Assembly: GCF_000971115.1 (NCBI RefSeq)
Contig: NZ_BBLV01000003.1
Span: forward strand, 62,001 to 126,000
Origin: Demequina gelatinilytica
GTDB taxonomy: Bacteria; Actinomycetota; Actinomycetes; Actinomycetales; Demequinaceae
Reading direction: 5' to 3'
DNA length: 64,000 nt
The position numbers were made by a program, and so were the translations under genes. Below the pieces are notes generated by a model. It was not told the origin of the DNA and did no database searches. It saw nothing but the letters and a program-made list of their open reading frames with translations. Positions 52,228 through 60,405 of this stretch are shown one piece after another. Every line of letters begins with the position of its first letter. Position 1 is the first letter of the stretch.

Positions 52228-52728
52228 CTACCGGGAGGACTCGAGCGACTCGCGCAGCTCGCGCATCGCCTTGCGGCGCACGTCCTTGCGCAGGCGGTCG
52301 AGGTAGAGCTTGCCGTCGAGGTGGTCGACCTCGTGGTTGATGAGGCGCGCCCAGATCTCCTCGCCGTCGATCTCGACCTTGTCGCCGTTGAGGTCCGTGC
52401 CCACCGCCCGTGCATATGCGGGGCGCTCGCACTCGTACCAGAGCCCGGGGACGGAGAGGCAGCCCTCCTCGCCGAGCTCCTGGAACTCGTCGCTGACCTC
52501 GATGATCTCGGGGTTGAGGATGTAGCCGATGTCCCCGTCGATGTTCCACGAGAAGGCGCGCAGGCTCACACCGATCTGGTTCGCGGCGAGCCCGGCGCGG
52601 CCTTCGTAGTCCACGGTCTCGAGCAGGTCCTCCACCAGCTGGCGCACCCGCTCGTCGATCTCGGAGACCGGTTCGCAGGGAGTACGGAGGACGGGGTCGC
52701 CGATGACTCGGATGTCGCGCATTGCCAT
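52228..52728 (-). CDS. def: Peptide deformylase
   Basis: The 166-residue metalloenzyme removes the formyl group from nascent proteins. All three motifs are present: GLAANQIG at 46-53, EEGCLSVPG with metal Cys90, and HEVDHLDG with His132, Glu133 and His136. The C-terminal part is short. ATG at 52728 is preceded by GGAGGA; a second ATG two codons later is possible. It lies on the opposite strand to its neighbours, ending 3 bases from the nnrE stop. Confidence 0.96.
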   Translation of the reverse strand: MAMRDIRVIGDPVLRTPCEPVSEIDERVRQLVEDLLETVDYEGRAGLAANQIGVSLRAFSWNIDGDIGYILNPEIIEVSDEFQELGEEGCLSVPGLWYECERPAYARAVGTDLNGDKVEIDGEEIWARLINHEVDHLDGKLYLDRLRKDVRRKAMRELRESLESSR

Positions 52729-52773
52729 GGCGCCTATCCTCCCATGCCACGGACGCGGGCGTATCGTCGGGAT

Positions 52774-53331
52774 ATGACGCTCGAGACCGCGAGACTCCTG
52801 CTACGACCGTTCAGCGCGGACGACGCCGCGGACGTCCACGTCTACGCGTCCGACCCCGCGGTGTGCCGCTTCACCGACTGGGGGCCGAACTCCGAGGAGG
52901 AGACGCGGTCCTGGATCGCGCAAGCGGTCGAGGCGGGCATCCCCGCGCATTGGGCCATCACGCTGCGGGAGGATGCGGTCGGCGGCGCGGGCCGCATCCC
53001 GGCCGGGACGGTGGTCGGGGGCATCGGCGTGTACGGCCAGGATCGCGGCCCGCTGGACTCGACGCCTGGCGTGCGCGAGCTCGGCTGGGTGGTGCGGCGC
53101 GACCTCTGGGGCCGCGGCATCGCGACGGAGGCGGTGCACGCGGTGATCGAGGCGCTGCGCGAGGACGATGCGCTCGAGCAGGTCCACGCGCGCTGCCGGC
53201 CCGAGCACAAGGCGTCGGCGAAGGTCATGGCCCATCTGGGGCTGGCGCGCTCGCACCGCATCGAGAACGACATCCAGCGCGACGGGCAGTGGATGCACTC
53301 CGACCTGTACATCCTCACCCTCGCTCCGTGA
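52774..53331 (+). CDS. GNAT-family N-acetyltransferase
   Basis: The 185-residue RimJ/RimL-type acetyltransferase has the start TARLLLRPF near residue 4, [20 protein letters not shown] near 101-120 with the acetyl-CoA loop WGRGIA and [10 protein letters not shown] near 149. It would acetylate an amine on a protein or small molecule. ATG at 52774 lies 6 bases after TATCGT (52762-52767), hence leaderless. It is followed by the NAD(P)HX dehydratase. Confidence 0.9.
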   Translation: MTLETARLLLRPFSADDAADVHVYASDPAVCRFTDWGPNSEEETRSWIAQAVEAGIPAHWAITLREDAVGGAGRIPAGTVVGGIGVYGQDRGPLDSTPGVRELGWVVRRDLWGRGIATEAVHAVIEALREDDALEQVHARCRPEHKASAKVMAHLGLARSHRIENDIQRDGQWMHSDLYILTLAP

Positions 53332-53336
53332 GGCCG

Positions 53337-54182
53337 ATGCGCGTGTGGGAGCGTGATGACGTCGCGTCCGCGTGGCCCGTGCCGGGCGTGGCCGACGACA
53401 AGTACTCGCGCGGCGTCGTCGGCGTGATCGCAGGCTCGGAGGCGTATCCGGGTGCCGCCGCGCTCGTGGTGTCGGGCGCGGTGCGCGCGGGCGCCGGCAT
53501 GGTGCGGTACGTGGGTCCCACGCGGGCGCAGGACCTGGTGCTCGTGCATCGTCCGGAGGCGGTGGTGCACCATCCGGTCGACGCCGCCGAACGCCTCCCC
53601 CGCGCCCAGGCCTGGGTGGTGGGCGCGGGAGTCGCCGACTATCCCGAGCAGGATGCGGCGATCGGCGCCGTGATCGCCGAGTCGGCGCCCATGGTGGTCG
53701 ACGCGGGCGCCCTCGAGACGGTGGCGCGCGCACGCGCGGCCGGGGCGCGCGCGATCGGTGCGGAGCGGGTGCTGCTGACGCCGCATGCGGGCGAGCTGGT
53801 GCGGACGCTCGGCGCGCTGCGCCACGATGTCACGTCGGCGGACGTCGAGCGTGACCGGGTGGGCCATGCGCGCCTCCTTGCGGAGACCGCGCGTGCGACG
53901 GTGCTGCTCAAGGGCGCGCTCACGCTCGTGGTGTCCCCCGGCGGCGGCGCGATCGAGCTTCCGCTGGCGCCGGCATGGCTCGCCACGGCCGGCGCGGGCG
54001 ACGTGCTCGCCGGGATCGCAGGCGCGCTCCTCGCGGCAGGGCTGCCCGCCGATGCCGCGGGTGCGAACGCGGCGTGGGTGCACGCGCGAGCCGCCGAGCG
54101 GGCATCGGCCGGCGGACCCGTCGCGGCGCTCGAGGTGGCGACGGCCGTGCCCGGGGTCATCGCCGAGCTCCTCGCGGGCTGA
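53337..54182 (+). CDS. nnrD: ADP-dependent (S)-NAD(P)H-hydrate dehydratase
   Basis: The 281-residue ribokinase-like enzyme repairs hydrated NAD(P)H using ADP. Visible features are KYSRGVVGVIAGS near residue 22, the Gly-rich YPGAAALVVSGAVRAGAGM (core AALVVSGAVRAGAGM) near 38, LTPHAGEL near 146, LKGALTLV near 186 and the ATP-site TAGAGDVLAGI near 217. ATG at 53337 is used; a GTG at 53328 overlapping the GNAT stop (GTGA) is equally possible. It is the separate partner of nnrE. Confidence 0.92.
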   Translation: MRVWERDDVASAWPVPGVADDKYSRGVVGVIAGSEAYPGAAALVVSGAVRAGAGMVRYVGPTRAQDLVLVHRPEAVVHHPVDAAERLPRAQAWVVGAGVADYPEQDAAIGAVIAESAPMVVDAGALETVARARAAGARAIGAERVLLTPHAGELVRTLGALRHDVTSADVERDRVGHARLLAETARATVLLKGALTLVVSPGGGAIELPLAPAWLATAGAGDVLAGIAGALLAAGLPADAAGANAAWVHARAAERASAGGPVAALEVATAVPGVIAELLAG

Positions 54183-54185
54183 GGG

Positions 54186-54758
54186 TCAGAATGCTCGATC
54201 GACGTCGGGCCACGTGACCCAGACCATCGCGAGCAGGGCGCACGCGAGCAGGACGCACAGGACCGCGGCGATCGCGAAGCCCGTGACGGCGGTCTCGGAC
54301 GCCGCGATCCGCGGCAGCATCATGCGCGTGAGGGCGGCGACGGAGGCGCATGGCAGCACGATCGCGATCGCGACGAACGCGAGCGCCGCAGGGTCGTCGC
54401 TGCCCGCCGCGACCATGCCTGCCGGGATGAGCCCGAGCGTCCCACCCATGAGCGCGAAGGCCCCCGCGGCTCGTGCCGGGCTTGCCTCGGCCGTGCGCGC
54501 ATGCAGGTGCCGTCCGATGGTGTGCGCGACCGCCGCGATCCCGACCGCGATGATGAGCGCGGTGACCGTGAGCACGGCCGCCTCCGTGTCGTCGACCCCC
54601 ACGCGGGCCTCGCCCTCGACCCCGGTGAGCATCTCCCACACCTGCGCCCCCAGGTACGCGCATGCCCCGCCGATCACGGTGTAGAGGGGGACGTCGACCA
54701 CGGTCGCGACCCACGCCGCGACGAACGGGTCGCGCGGGCCGGCGGTAGCGTCGTTCAC
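54186..54758 (-). CDS. Uncharacterised membrane protein
   Basis: The 190-residue protein has about five hydrophobic segments (near residues 15-42, 62-82, 99-115, 122-145 and 155-182). No family motif was recognised. GTG at 54758 is used. It is convergent with nnrD and shares its strand with the gluconokinase-DUF1905 pair 26 bases upstream, so it may be in the same operon. Confidence 0.75.
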   Translation of the reverse strand: MNDATAGPRDPFVAAWVATVVDVPLYTVIGGACAYLGAQVWEMLTGVEGEARVGVDDTEAAVLTVTALIIAVGIAAVAHTIGRHLHARTAEASPARAAGAFALMGGTLGLIPAGMVAAGSDDPAALAFVAIAIVLPCASVAALTRMMLPRIAASETAVTGFAIAAVLCVLLACALLAMVWVTWPDVDRAF

Positions 54759-54784
54759 GTCCTCAGCGTCCCACGCGCCGGCGG

Positions 54785-55084
54785 TCAGCCGACCGTCGTG
54801 AGCGCGAATGTCGCGGAGGCCCCGGGTGCGAGACCCTCGGCGTCCAGCACCGCGCGCTTGACAGGCAGGATGAAGGTGCGGCGCTCCTTCGACGGGAAGA
54901 TGCTGGTGCGCCAGGTCGTGGCGCCGACGGCGACCTCGACCCGGACCGCGCCGAAGCCTCGCCGGGGCCCGGTCTGCGCGTCCTCGATCTCGTCGGCGAC
55001 GTCGAACGGGAGGTCGGTGAAGACCCAGGCCGCCTGGGTGCTCTCCCAGAGGTAGAGCGATGCCTCGAACCGGTACGTGGTCAC
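54785..55084 (-). CDS. DUF1905 domain protein
   Basis: The 99-residue beta-barrel protein has YRFEASLYLWES near residue 4, WVFTDLPFDVADEI near 20, GFGAVRVEVAVGATTWRTS near 43-61 (core VRVEVAVGATTWRTS), FPSK and FILPVK, as in DUF1905. The function is unknown. GTG at 55084 overlaps the gluconokinase stop (GTGA). Confidence 0.88.
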   Translation of the reverse strand: MTTYRFEASLYLWESTQAAWVFTDLPFDVADEIEDAQTGPRRGFGAVRVEVAVGATTWRTSIFPSKERRTFILPVKRAVLDAEGLAPGASATFALTTVG

Positions 55085-55566
55085 CGAAGCGACGCTAGCG
55101 CCGCCTCCACGATCCGCGCTACGGGTGCCGTCGCATCGGCCTGCAGCCCGGGCTCGTCGGGCTCGAGCGGCTCGAGCGTGGCGAACTGCGAGGCGACGAG
55201 CGACGGCGGCATGAAGTGCCCGTCGCGCGCGGCGCAGCGGCGCAGCGCCTCGGCCTCCGCGAGCGAGAGCTCGAGGAACCACGCGTCGGGGGCGGAGGCG
55301 CGGATCCGGTCGCGGTACGCGCGCCTGAGCGCGCTGCAGGCGACCACCGCACCGCCCGGAGCATCGCGCAGGATCGTGCCGACCGCGTCGAGCCACGGCC
55401 AGCGGTCGTCATCGGTCAGCGCGACCCCGGCCGACATCTTGGCGAGGTTCGCGGCGGGGTGGAGATCGTCGCCGTCGACGAACGGCGCGTTGATCGCGGC
55501 CGCGAGCGCGACACCCACCGTGGACTTGCCCGTCGACGTGGGCCCCATCACCACCATCGCCACCAT
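55081..55566 (-). CDS. gntK: Gluconokinase
   Basis: The 161-residue P-loop kinase phosphorylates gluconate to 6-phosphogluconate. The Walker A loop is GPTSTGKS at 8-15, and the family segment DGDDLHPAANLAKMSAGVALTDDDRWPWL (core DLHPAANLAKMSAG) follows near 33, then CSALRRAYRD near 80. The P-loop has PTST where most gluconokinases have VSGS, a conservative change. ATG at 55566 follows GAGAGG. It is coupled to DUF1905. Confidence 0.92.
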   Translation of the reverse strand: MVAMVVMGPTSTGKSTVGVALAAAINAPFVDGDDLHPAANLAKMSAGVALTDDDRWPWLDAVGTILRDAPGGAVVACSALRRAYRDRIRASAPDAWFLELSLAEAEALRRCAARDGHFMPPSLVASQFATLEPLEPDEPGLQADATAPVARIVEAALASLR

Positions 55567-55719
55567 GCGCACCCCTCTCGACGCCGTGTGTTTCCTGGGC
55601 GTTAAATCTTCACATTTCGGACACTCGGCCTGCCGTGCCGGAACTACCATCGCCCCAGGGGATCCCGGGACACGTCGCGCCGCGCCGCGCTTCCGCGATC
55701 AGGGGGAAAGGATCCGCGC

Positions 55720-57447
55720 ATGGTGCGACCTGCGTGGGTACCGGCGACGCGCATGGGCGCACGCCGCATCGGGGCGCTCGCCCTCGCGACCATCGTCATC
55801 GGCTTCATCCTGAGCCTCGTCGGCGCGCCGAGCCTAGCGGCGCCGCTCCCGGGCGCCGCGGACCCGGACTATCCGGCCGCGCCGCCGCGGACGGTCGGGA
55901 TCCTGTGGGCCTTCGCGCTCGAGGGCCCCGACGGGGCCGCCGCGGCCGGCGGGGCCCTCCATCGAGGCGACAGCCTCACGCTTCGCGCGTCCGGGCTGCC
56001 ACCCGGCGCGCAGGTCTCGGTCGAGCTCCACTCGACACCGCTGCCCATGGGAGCCGCGGCGGTCGACGCGGCCGGAGACCTCACGCTCGTCGCAGTGGTG
56101 CCGGAGGCGGCGGAGTCGGGCTCGCACGAGGTGGTGGCGACGCTCACTGGCGACGGCATCGAACCCTCGACCGCCTCGATGGCGGTCGTGGTGGCGGACC
56201 TCCTCCCGGAGGTCGTGGCAGCTCCCATCCTGATCGACGTCATCGACCCGGCGCCCCTCACCGAGCTCGAGCCCGCGCCGGAGCCGGAGGCGAGCGCTCC
56301 CGCCGCACCGGAGCCCGTCGCTGCGCCCGCCGCGGTGCCCGACCCCGTCGCCGTCGCCGACGAGCCCGCGCCCGCGCCGACCGACGGCTACGGCTGGCTC
56401 GCACCCACCGTCCCGACGCTCGGCGACCTCCACCTGTCCCCCCTGCGGGTCGCGGCTGCGGTGACCCTCGCCTCGGCGTTCCTGCTGCTCGCGGGCATCC
56501 CCGCCGAGCTGCTCCAGTCGACGCTCACCGAGAACTACTCGCGGGCCTTCGGGTGGCTCACACCCCGACGCACTGGCCGTCGGCGCTCGTGGGCGCGACG
56601 CACGCTCTCGCGGCCATGGCTCGCGTGCGGCATCACCGTCGCCCTCGCGACAGCCATCCTCGGGCTGGGGCAGACGGGGTTCCGGTTCGGCCCCGAGGAG
56701 GCGATCACCTACGTCAGCCTGTGGCTGTCCCTGACGGTGCTGAACCTTGGGCTGAACGCCGGCCGGCTCCTCGCCTCCCGGCGCGGGCTGCGCGTCCCGG
56801 GCAGGCTCATGCCGCTGCCCGGCGCGCTCATCGTGGTCACCATCTCCGTCGTGGTCTCGCAGACCCTGCACATCGAGCCCGCGCTGCTGTTCGGAGTGGT
56901 GGTGAGCGTCCAGTACGGCCGCGCCGTGTCCACGCGGCACGAGGGCAGGCTCGCGCTGCTCGGGGTCGCGACCGCCTTCGTGGTCGGGCTGGCGTCATGG
57001 ATCCTCCTCAGCGTGCTCGAGAGCGTGTTCGCCGGATCGGAGGGTGTGGCCGTGACGCTGGCCGAGGAGACGCTCGCGGGCGTGGTGCTCGAGACGCTCG
57101 CCGCGCTCGTCGTGGGCCTGCTTCCGTTCACCTACCTCGATGGCAAGGCGATCCACGACTGGAGCAGGCGCGCGTGGGCGGGGGCGTACTTCGTCGCCGC
57201 GGTGGCGTTCGTGCTCATCGCGGTGCCGACCGGCGACGACTGGCAGTCGTCGCAGACCCCTCTGCTCACGTGGCTGCTCATCGTCACCGGCTTCGGCGCG
57301 ATCGCGCTCGCGGCGTGGGCCGCGTTCCGGCTGGTCCCGGCCCGCCCGCAAGCCCGCTCGCAGCACGCCGGAGCGGCCGTCGAGGAGGGCGAGGCTCGAG
57401 GCGAGGAACCCGCGTCCGCCACCGCCGCATCGTCCTCCGGCCCCTAG
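55720..57447 (+). CDS. Multi-pass membrane protein with an Ig-like ectodomain
   Basis: The 575-residue protein has a signal/anchor near residues 19-40, an extracytoplasmic beta-rich region (about 60-160) with GDSLTLRASGLPPG typical of Ig-like folds, a Pro/Ala/Glu linker (about 190-225) and a C-terminal part with about seven to eight membrane segments, beginning with LASAFLLLAGIPAELLQSTL (core LLLAGIPAELLQ) near 250. It resembles proteins annotated as FGLLP motif-containing membrane proteins in actinobacteria, but the assignment is from memory. Function is unknown. Confidence 0.7.
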   Translation: MVRPAWVPATRMGARRIGALALATIVIGFILSLVGAPSLAAPLPGAADPDYPAAPPRTVGILWAFALEGPDGAAAAGGALHRGDSLTLRASGLPPGAQVSVELHSTPLPMGAAAVDAAGDLTLVAVVPEAAESGSHEVVATLTGDGIEPSTASMAVVVADLLPEVVAAPILIDVIDPAPLTELEPAPEPEASAPAAPEPVAAPAAVPDPVAVADEPAPAPTDGYGWLAPTVPTLGDLHLSPLRVAAAVTLASAFLLLAGIPAELLQSTLTENYSRAFGWLTPRRTGRRRSWARRTLSRPWLACGITVALATAILGLGQTGFRFGPEEAITYVSLWLSLTVLNLGLNAGRLLASRRGLRVPGRLMPLPGALIVVTISVVVSQTLHIEPALLFGVVVSVQYGRAVSTRHEGRLALLGVATAFVVGLASWILLSVLESVFAGSEGVAVTLAEETLAGVVLETLAALVVGLLPFTYLDGKAIHDWSRRAWAGAYFVAAVAFVLIAVPTGDDWQSSQTPLLTWLLIVTGFGAIALAAWAAFRLVPARPQARSQHAGAAVEEGEARGEEPASATAASSSGP

Positions 57448-57567
57448 GACCTCGGTCCCGGGTGGGACACCCCTCCGGGCATAGCGTGAAGGGGTGGAGG
57501 TCGTCGGCGACCACCCGTGCCGGGCCGCGCATCCGCGCCGCCGCCGCTCCTCCAGGAGGACGCGCGC

Positions 57568-58182
57568 ATGAGGCAGATCAGGATTCACGGCCGCGGCGGA
57601 CAGGGCGTGGTCACCGCCGCGGAGATGCTCGCACGTGCGGGGTTCCTCGCCGGGCACGAGGTCCAGGCGATCCCTTCGTTCGGCTCCGAACGCACCGGGG
57701 CACCCGTGGTCTCGTACTGCCGGTTCGACGACGCGCCGCTGCGGACGCGCGAACCCGTCCTGGTGCCCGACGTGGTGCTGGTGCAGGACCCGACGCTGCT
57801 CGCTACCGGCGGGGTCTTCGCGGGCCTCGCGACCGGGGGCCTCGTCATCGTCGACACCACCACGTCCGCGGTCGAGGTGCGTGAGGCCGCGGGCGCCCAG
57901 GAGGTCGAGGCGACCGTGGTCACCATCCCGGCGACCTCCATCACGCTGCGCCACCTGGGACGCCCCAAGCCCGCCGCGGCGATGCTCGCGGCCTATGCCG
58001 CGAGCGCCGGGGACGTGACGCTCGATGCCGTCACGCAGGTGTTCCGCGAGCGCTTCCCTGGCGCGGTGGGCGAGGCGAACGCCGCCGCGGCGGACGAGGC
58101 GTTCGCGTTCGTGCGGGAGGAGCTCACCGGGTCGACCGAGAGCGAGACCGACGCCGCGGCGCTCGAGGCGAGGGAGGTCTGA
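57568..58182 (+). CDS. 2-oxoacid:acceptor oxidoreductase, gamma subunit
   Basis: The 204-residue protein has the POR gamma features: IHGRGGQGVVTAAEMLA at residues 6-22, FGSERTGAPVVSYCR near 39-53 and the middle segment DVVLVQDPTLL near 69. It forms a part of a CoA-dependent oxidoreductase that decarboxylates 2-oxoacids with ferredoxin as acceptor. ATG at 57568 has AGGAGGA upstream. It is the first gene of a four-gene operon with alpha, beta and a fused ferredoxin/NAD(P)H module. Confidence 0.92.
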   Translation: MRQIRIHGRGGQGVVTAAEMLARAGFLAGHEVQAIPSFGSERTGAPVVSYCRFDDAPLRTREPVLVPDVVLVQDPTLLATGGVFAGLATGGLVIVDTTTSAVEVREAAGAQEVEATVVTIPATSITLRHLGRPKPAAAMLAAYAASAGDVTLDAVTQVFRERFPGAVGEANAAAADEAFAFVREELTGSTESETDAAALEAREV

Positions 58183-58183
58183 C

Positions 58184-59413
58184 ATGCGCGAGGTGCTCGA
58201 AGGCTCGCAGGCGGTCGCACGCACGGTCGCACGATGCCGGCCGGGCGTGGTGTGCGCCTATCCGATCTCCCCGCAGACGCACATCGTCGAGGCGCTGTCC
58301 GCGATGGCGCGCACGGGCGAGCTCGCGGACTGCGAGTACGTCAACGTGGAGTCCGAGTTCTCGGCCATGTCGGTGTCGATCGGCGCCTCCGCTGCGGGCT
58401 CGCGGGCGTACACCGCGACCGCCTCGCAAGGCCTGCTCTACATGGCGGAGGCGGTGTTCAACGCGGCGGGCATGGGCCTGCCGATCGTGATGACCGTCGC
58501 GAACCGCGCGATCGGCGCGCCCATCAACATCTGGAACGACCACTCCGACGCGATGGCGCTGCGGGACTCCGGATGGCTCCAGCTCTACGCCGCCGACAAC
58601 CAGGAGGCCGCGGACCTCCATGTCATCGCCTTCGCGGCCGCGGAGGAGCTCGAGATCCCTGCGATGGTGTGCATGGACGGGTTCGTGCTCACCCACGCCA
58701 CCGACGTCCTCGAGCTCCCTACCGCCGCTCAGATCGACGCGTTCCTGCCACGCTTCGCGCCGCGGCAGGCGCTGGACATCGACCATCCCACGACCATCGG
58801 CACCATGGCGGGGCCGGAGTCCTTCACCGAGACCAAGTACCTCCAGCATCGTCGCTTCCTCGATGCGGCTGGGGTGCTCGCCGCATGGTCGGAGCGGTTC
58901 CACGAGGCGTTCGGACGGGAGGCCGGCGGCCTGGTGTCGCGCTACACGCCCGACACCCTCGACAGAGCCCGCGACGCGGCACCTGCCGACGACGGCGACG
59001 TCACGGTGATCGCGATGGGCTCGGTGCTCGGCACGCTCCAGGCCGCGTTGCCCGCGCTGCGCGCCGAGGGCGTCCCGGTGAGGCTCGTGGGGATCGGCTC
59101 GTACCGCCCCTTCCCGGCCGAGGCGCTGCGCGCCGCCCTGGGCGGTTCGCGGCACGTGGTCGTGATCGACAGGGCGCTCGAGCTCGGCTCGGGCGGGGTC
59201 CTCACGGGCGACGTAGGCCGCGCGCTCGCCGGCACCCGCTCACGCGTGCACTCCGTGGTGGCGGGCCTGGGGGGTCGGCCCATCCTCGAGGAGTCGCTGC
59301 GCGCCGTGGTGCGGCGCGCCCACGCCGGGCAGCTCGGCCCGCTCGAGCTCCTGGATCTCAAGGAGGGCGGCGTCCCCGTACCCCACGAAGGCGCGACGGA
59401 GGTGCACCGATGA
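58184..59413 (+). CDS. 2-oxoacid:acceptor oxidoreductase, alpha subunit
   Basis: The 409-residue alpha subunit has GSQAVARTVARCRPGVVCAYPISPQTHI near residues 6-33 (core AYPISPQTHI), VNVESEFSAMSVSIGAS near 50-66 and the CoA-binding/pyrimidine domain with TATASQGL near 78. The C-terminal transketolase-like domain holds VLGTLQAALPAL near 281. ATG at 58184 begins one base after the gamma stop. Substrate specificity (pyruvate, 2-oxoisovalerate, 2-oxoglutarate) is not clear, though the short four-subunit type often uses pyruvate or branched 2-oxoacids. Confidence 0.92.
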   Translation: MREVLEGSQAVARTVARCRPGVVCAYPISPQTHIVEALSAMARTGELADCEYVNVESEFSAMSVSIGASAAGSRAYTATASQGLLYMAEAVFNAAGMGLPIVMTVANRAIGAPINIWNDHSDAMALRDSGWLQLYAADNQEAADLHVIAFAAAEELEIPAMVCMDGFVLTHATDVLELPTAAQIDAFLPRFAPRQALDIDHPTTIGTMAGPESFTETKYLQHRRFLDAAGVLAAWSERFHEAFGREAGGLVSRYTPDTLDRARDAAPADDGDVTVIAMGSVLGTLQAALPALRAEGVPVRLVGIGSYRPFPAEALRAALGGSRHVVVIDRALELGSGGVLTGDVGRALAGTRSRVHSVVAGLGGRPILEESLRAVVRRAHAGQLGPLELLDLKEGGVPVPHEGATEVHR

Positions 59414-60405
59414 GCGTGGTCCACATCCCCTTCCTCCAGACCGGCACCCTCGCCGTGGGCGGGCGCCTGCTGTCCGAGGACGAACGCTCCCTGCAGTCGC
59501 AGGCCGACCGTCCCTCCTCGCTCACCAAGGGCCACCGGGCCTGCCAGGGCTGCGCGGAGGCCCTCGCCGCGCGCTGGGTCATGGACACCGCGGTCGAGGC
59601 CTCCGGCGGGAGGCTCATCGTCGCCAACGCCACCGGCTGCCTCGAGGTGTTCTCGACGCTGTACCCCGAGAGCGCGTGGAAGCCGCCGTGGATCCATTCG
59701 CTCTTCGCCAACGCCGCGGCCGTGGCGACCGGCATCGCCTCCGCGCTCCACGCGCAGGGCCGCGACGACGTCCGCGTGCTCGCGCAGGGCGGCGACGGCG
59801 GGACCGTGGACATCGGGCTCGCGGCCGTGTCGGGGATGTTCGAGCGCAACGACGACGTGCTCTACGTCTGCTACGACAACCAGGGCTACATGAACACGGG
59901 CGTCCAGCGGTCCTCGGCCACACCCGCGGCCGCGCGCACGGCCACCACCCCGGCGGTGGGCCGCTCCCCCGGCCAGGCGTTCGGCCAGGGCAAGTCCATG
60001 GTCAAGATCGCGATGGCGCACGAGATCCCGTACGTCGCGAGCGCGACACCCGCGGACCTGCGCGACCTCGAGGCCAAGGTGCGCACCGCGATGGCGATGC
60101 ACGGCGCGCGCTACCTGCACGTGCTGGTGCCGTGCCCGGTGGGATGGGGCTCCGAGTCCTCGCAGTCGATCGCGCTCGCGCGCGCGGCGGTCCAGTCAGG
60201 GATCTTCCCCGTCATCGAGGCGCGCGCGGGCGAGCTCACCGAGGTGCAGCGCATCCGCGAGCGCGCGGACGTCGAGGAGTACCTGCGGCCGCAGGCGCGC
60301 TTCGCCCACCTCTTCAAGCCCGGCGGCGACGATGCGCTCGCACGCTGGCGCGCGCTCGCCGAGGCGAACATCCGGCGCTACGACCTCCTGGGAGAACGCT
60401 CATGA
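59410..60405 (+). CDS. 2-oxoacid:acceptor oxidoreductase, beta subunit (ThDP-binding)
   Basis: The 331-residue beta subunit has GHRACQGCAEAL near residues 41-52 with the CxxC of the [4Fe-4S] site, NATGCLEVFST near 73, the ThDP motif GGDGGTVDIGL near 127 and YDNQGYMNTGVQRSS near 157-171. ATG at 59410 overlaps the alpha stop (ATGA). It gives the active centre of the enzyme. Two further Cys are less easy to match. Confidence 0.92.
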   Translation: MSVVHIPFLQTGTLAVGGRLLSEDERSLQSQADRPSSLTKGHRACQGCAEALAARWVMDTAVEASGGRLIVANATGCLEVFSTLYPESAWKPPWIHSLFANAAAVATGIASALHAQGRDDVRVLAQGGDGGTVDIGLAAVSGMFERNDDVLYVCYDNQGYMNTGVQRSSATPAAARTATTPAVGRSPGQAFGQGKSMVKIAMAHEIPYVASATPADLRDLEAKVRTAMAMHGARYLHVLVPCPVGWGSESSQSIALARAAVQSGIFPVIEARAGELTEVQRIRERADVEEYLRPQARFAHLFKPGGDDALARWRALAEANIRRYDLLGERS

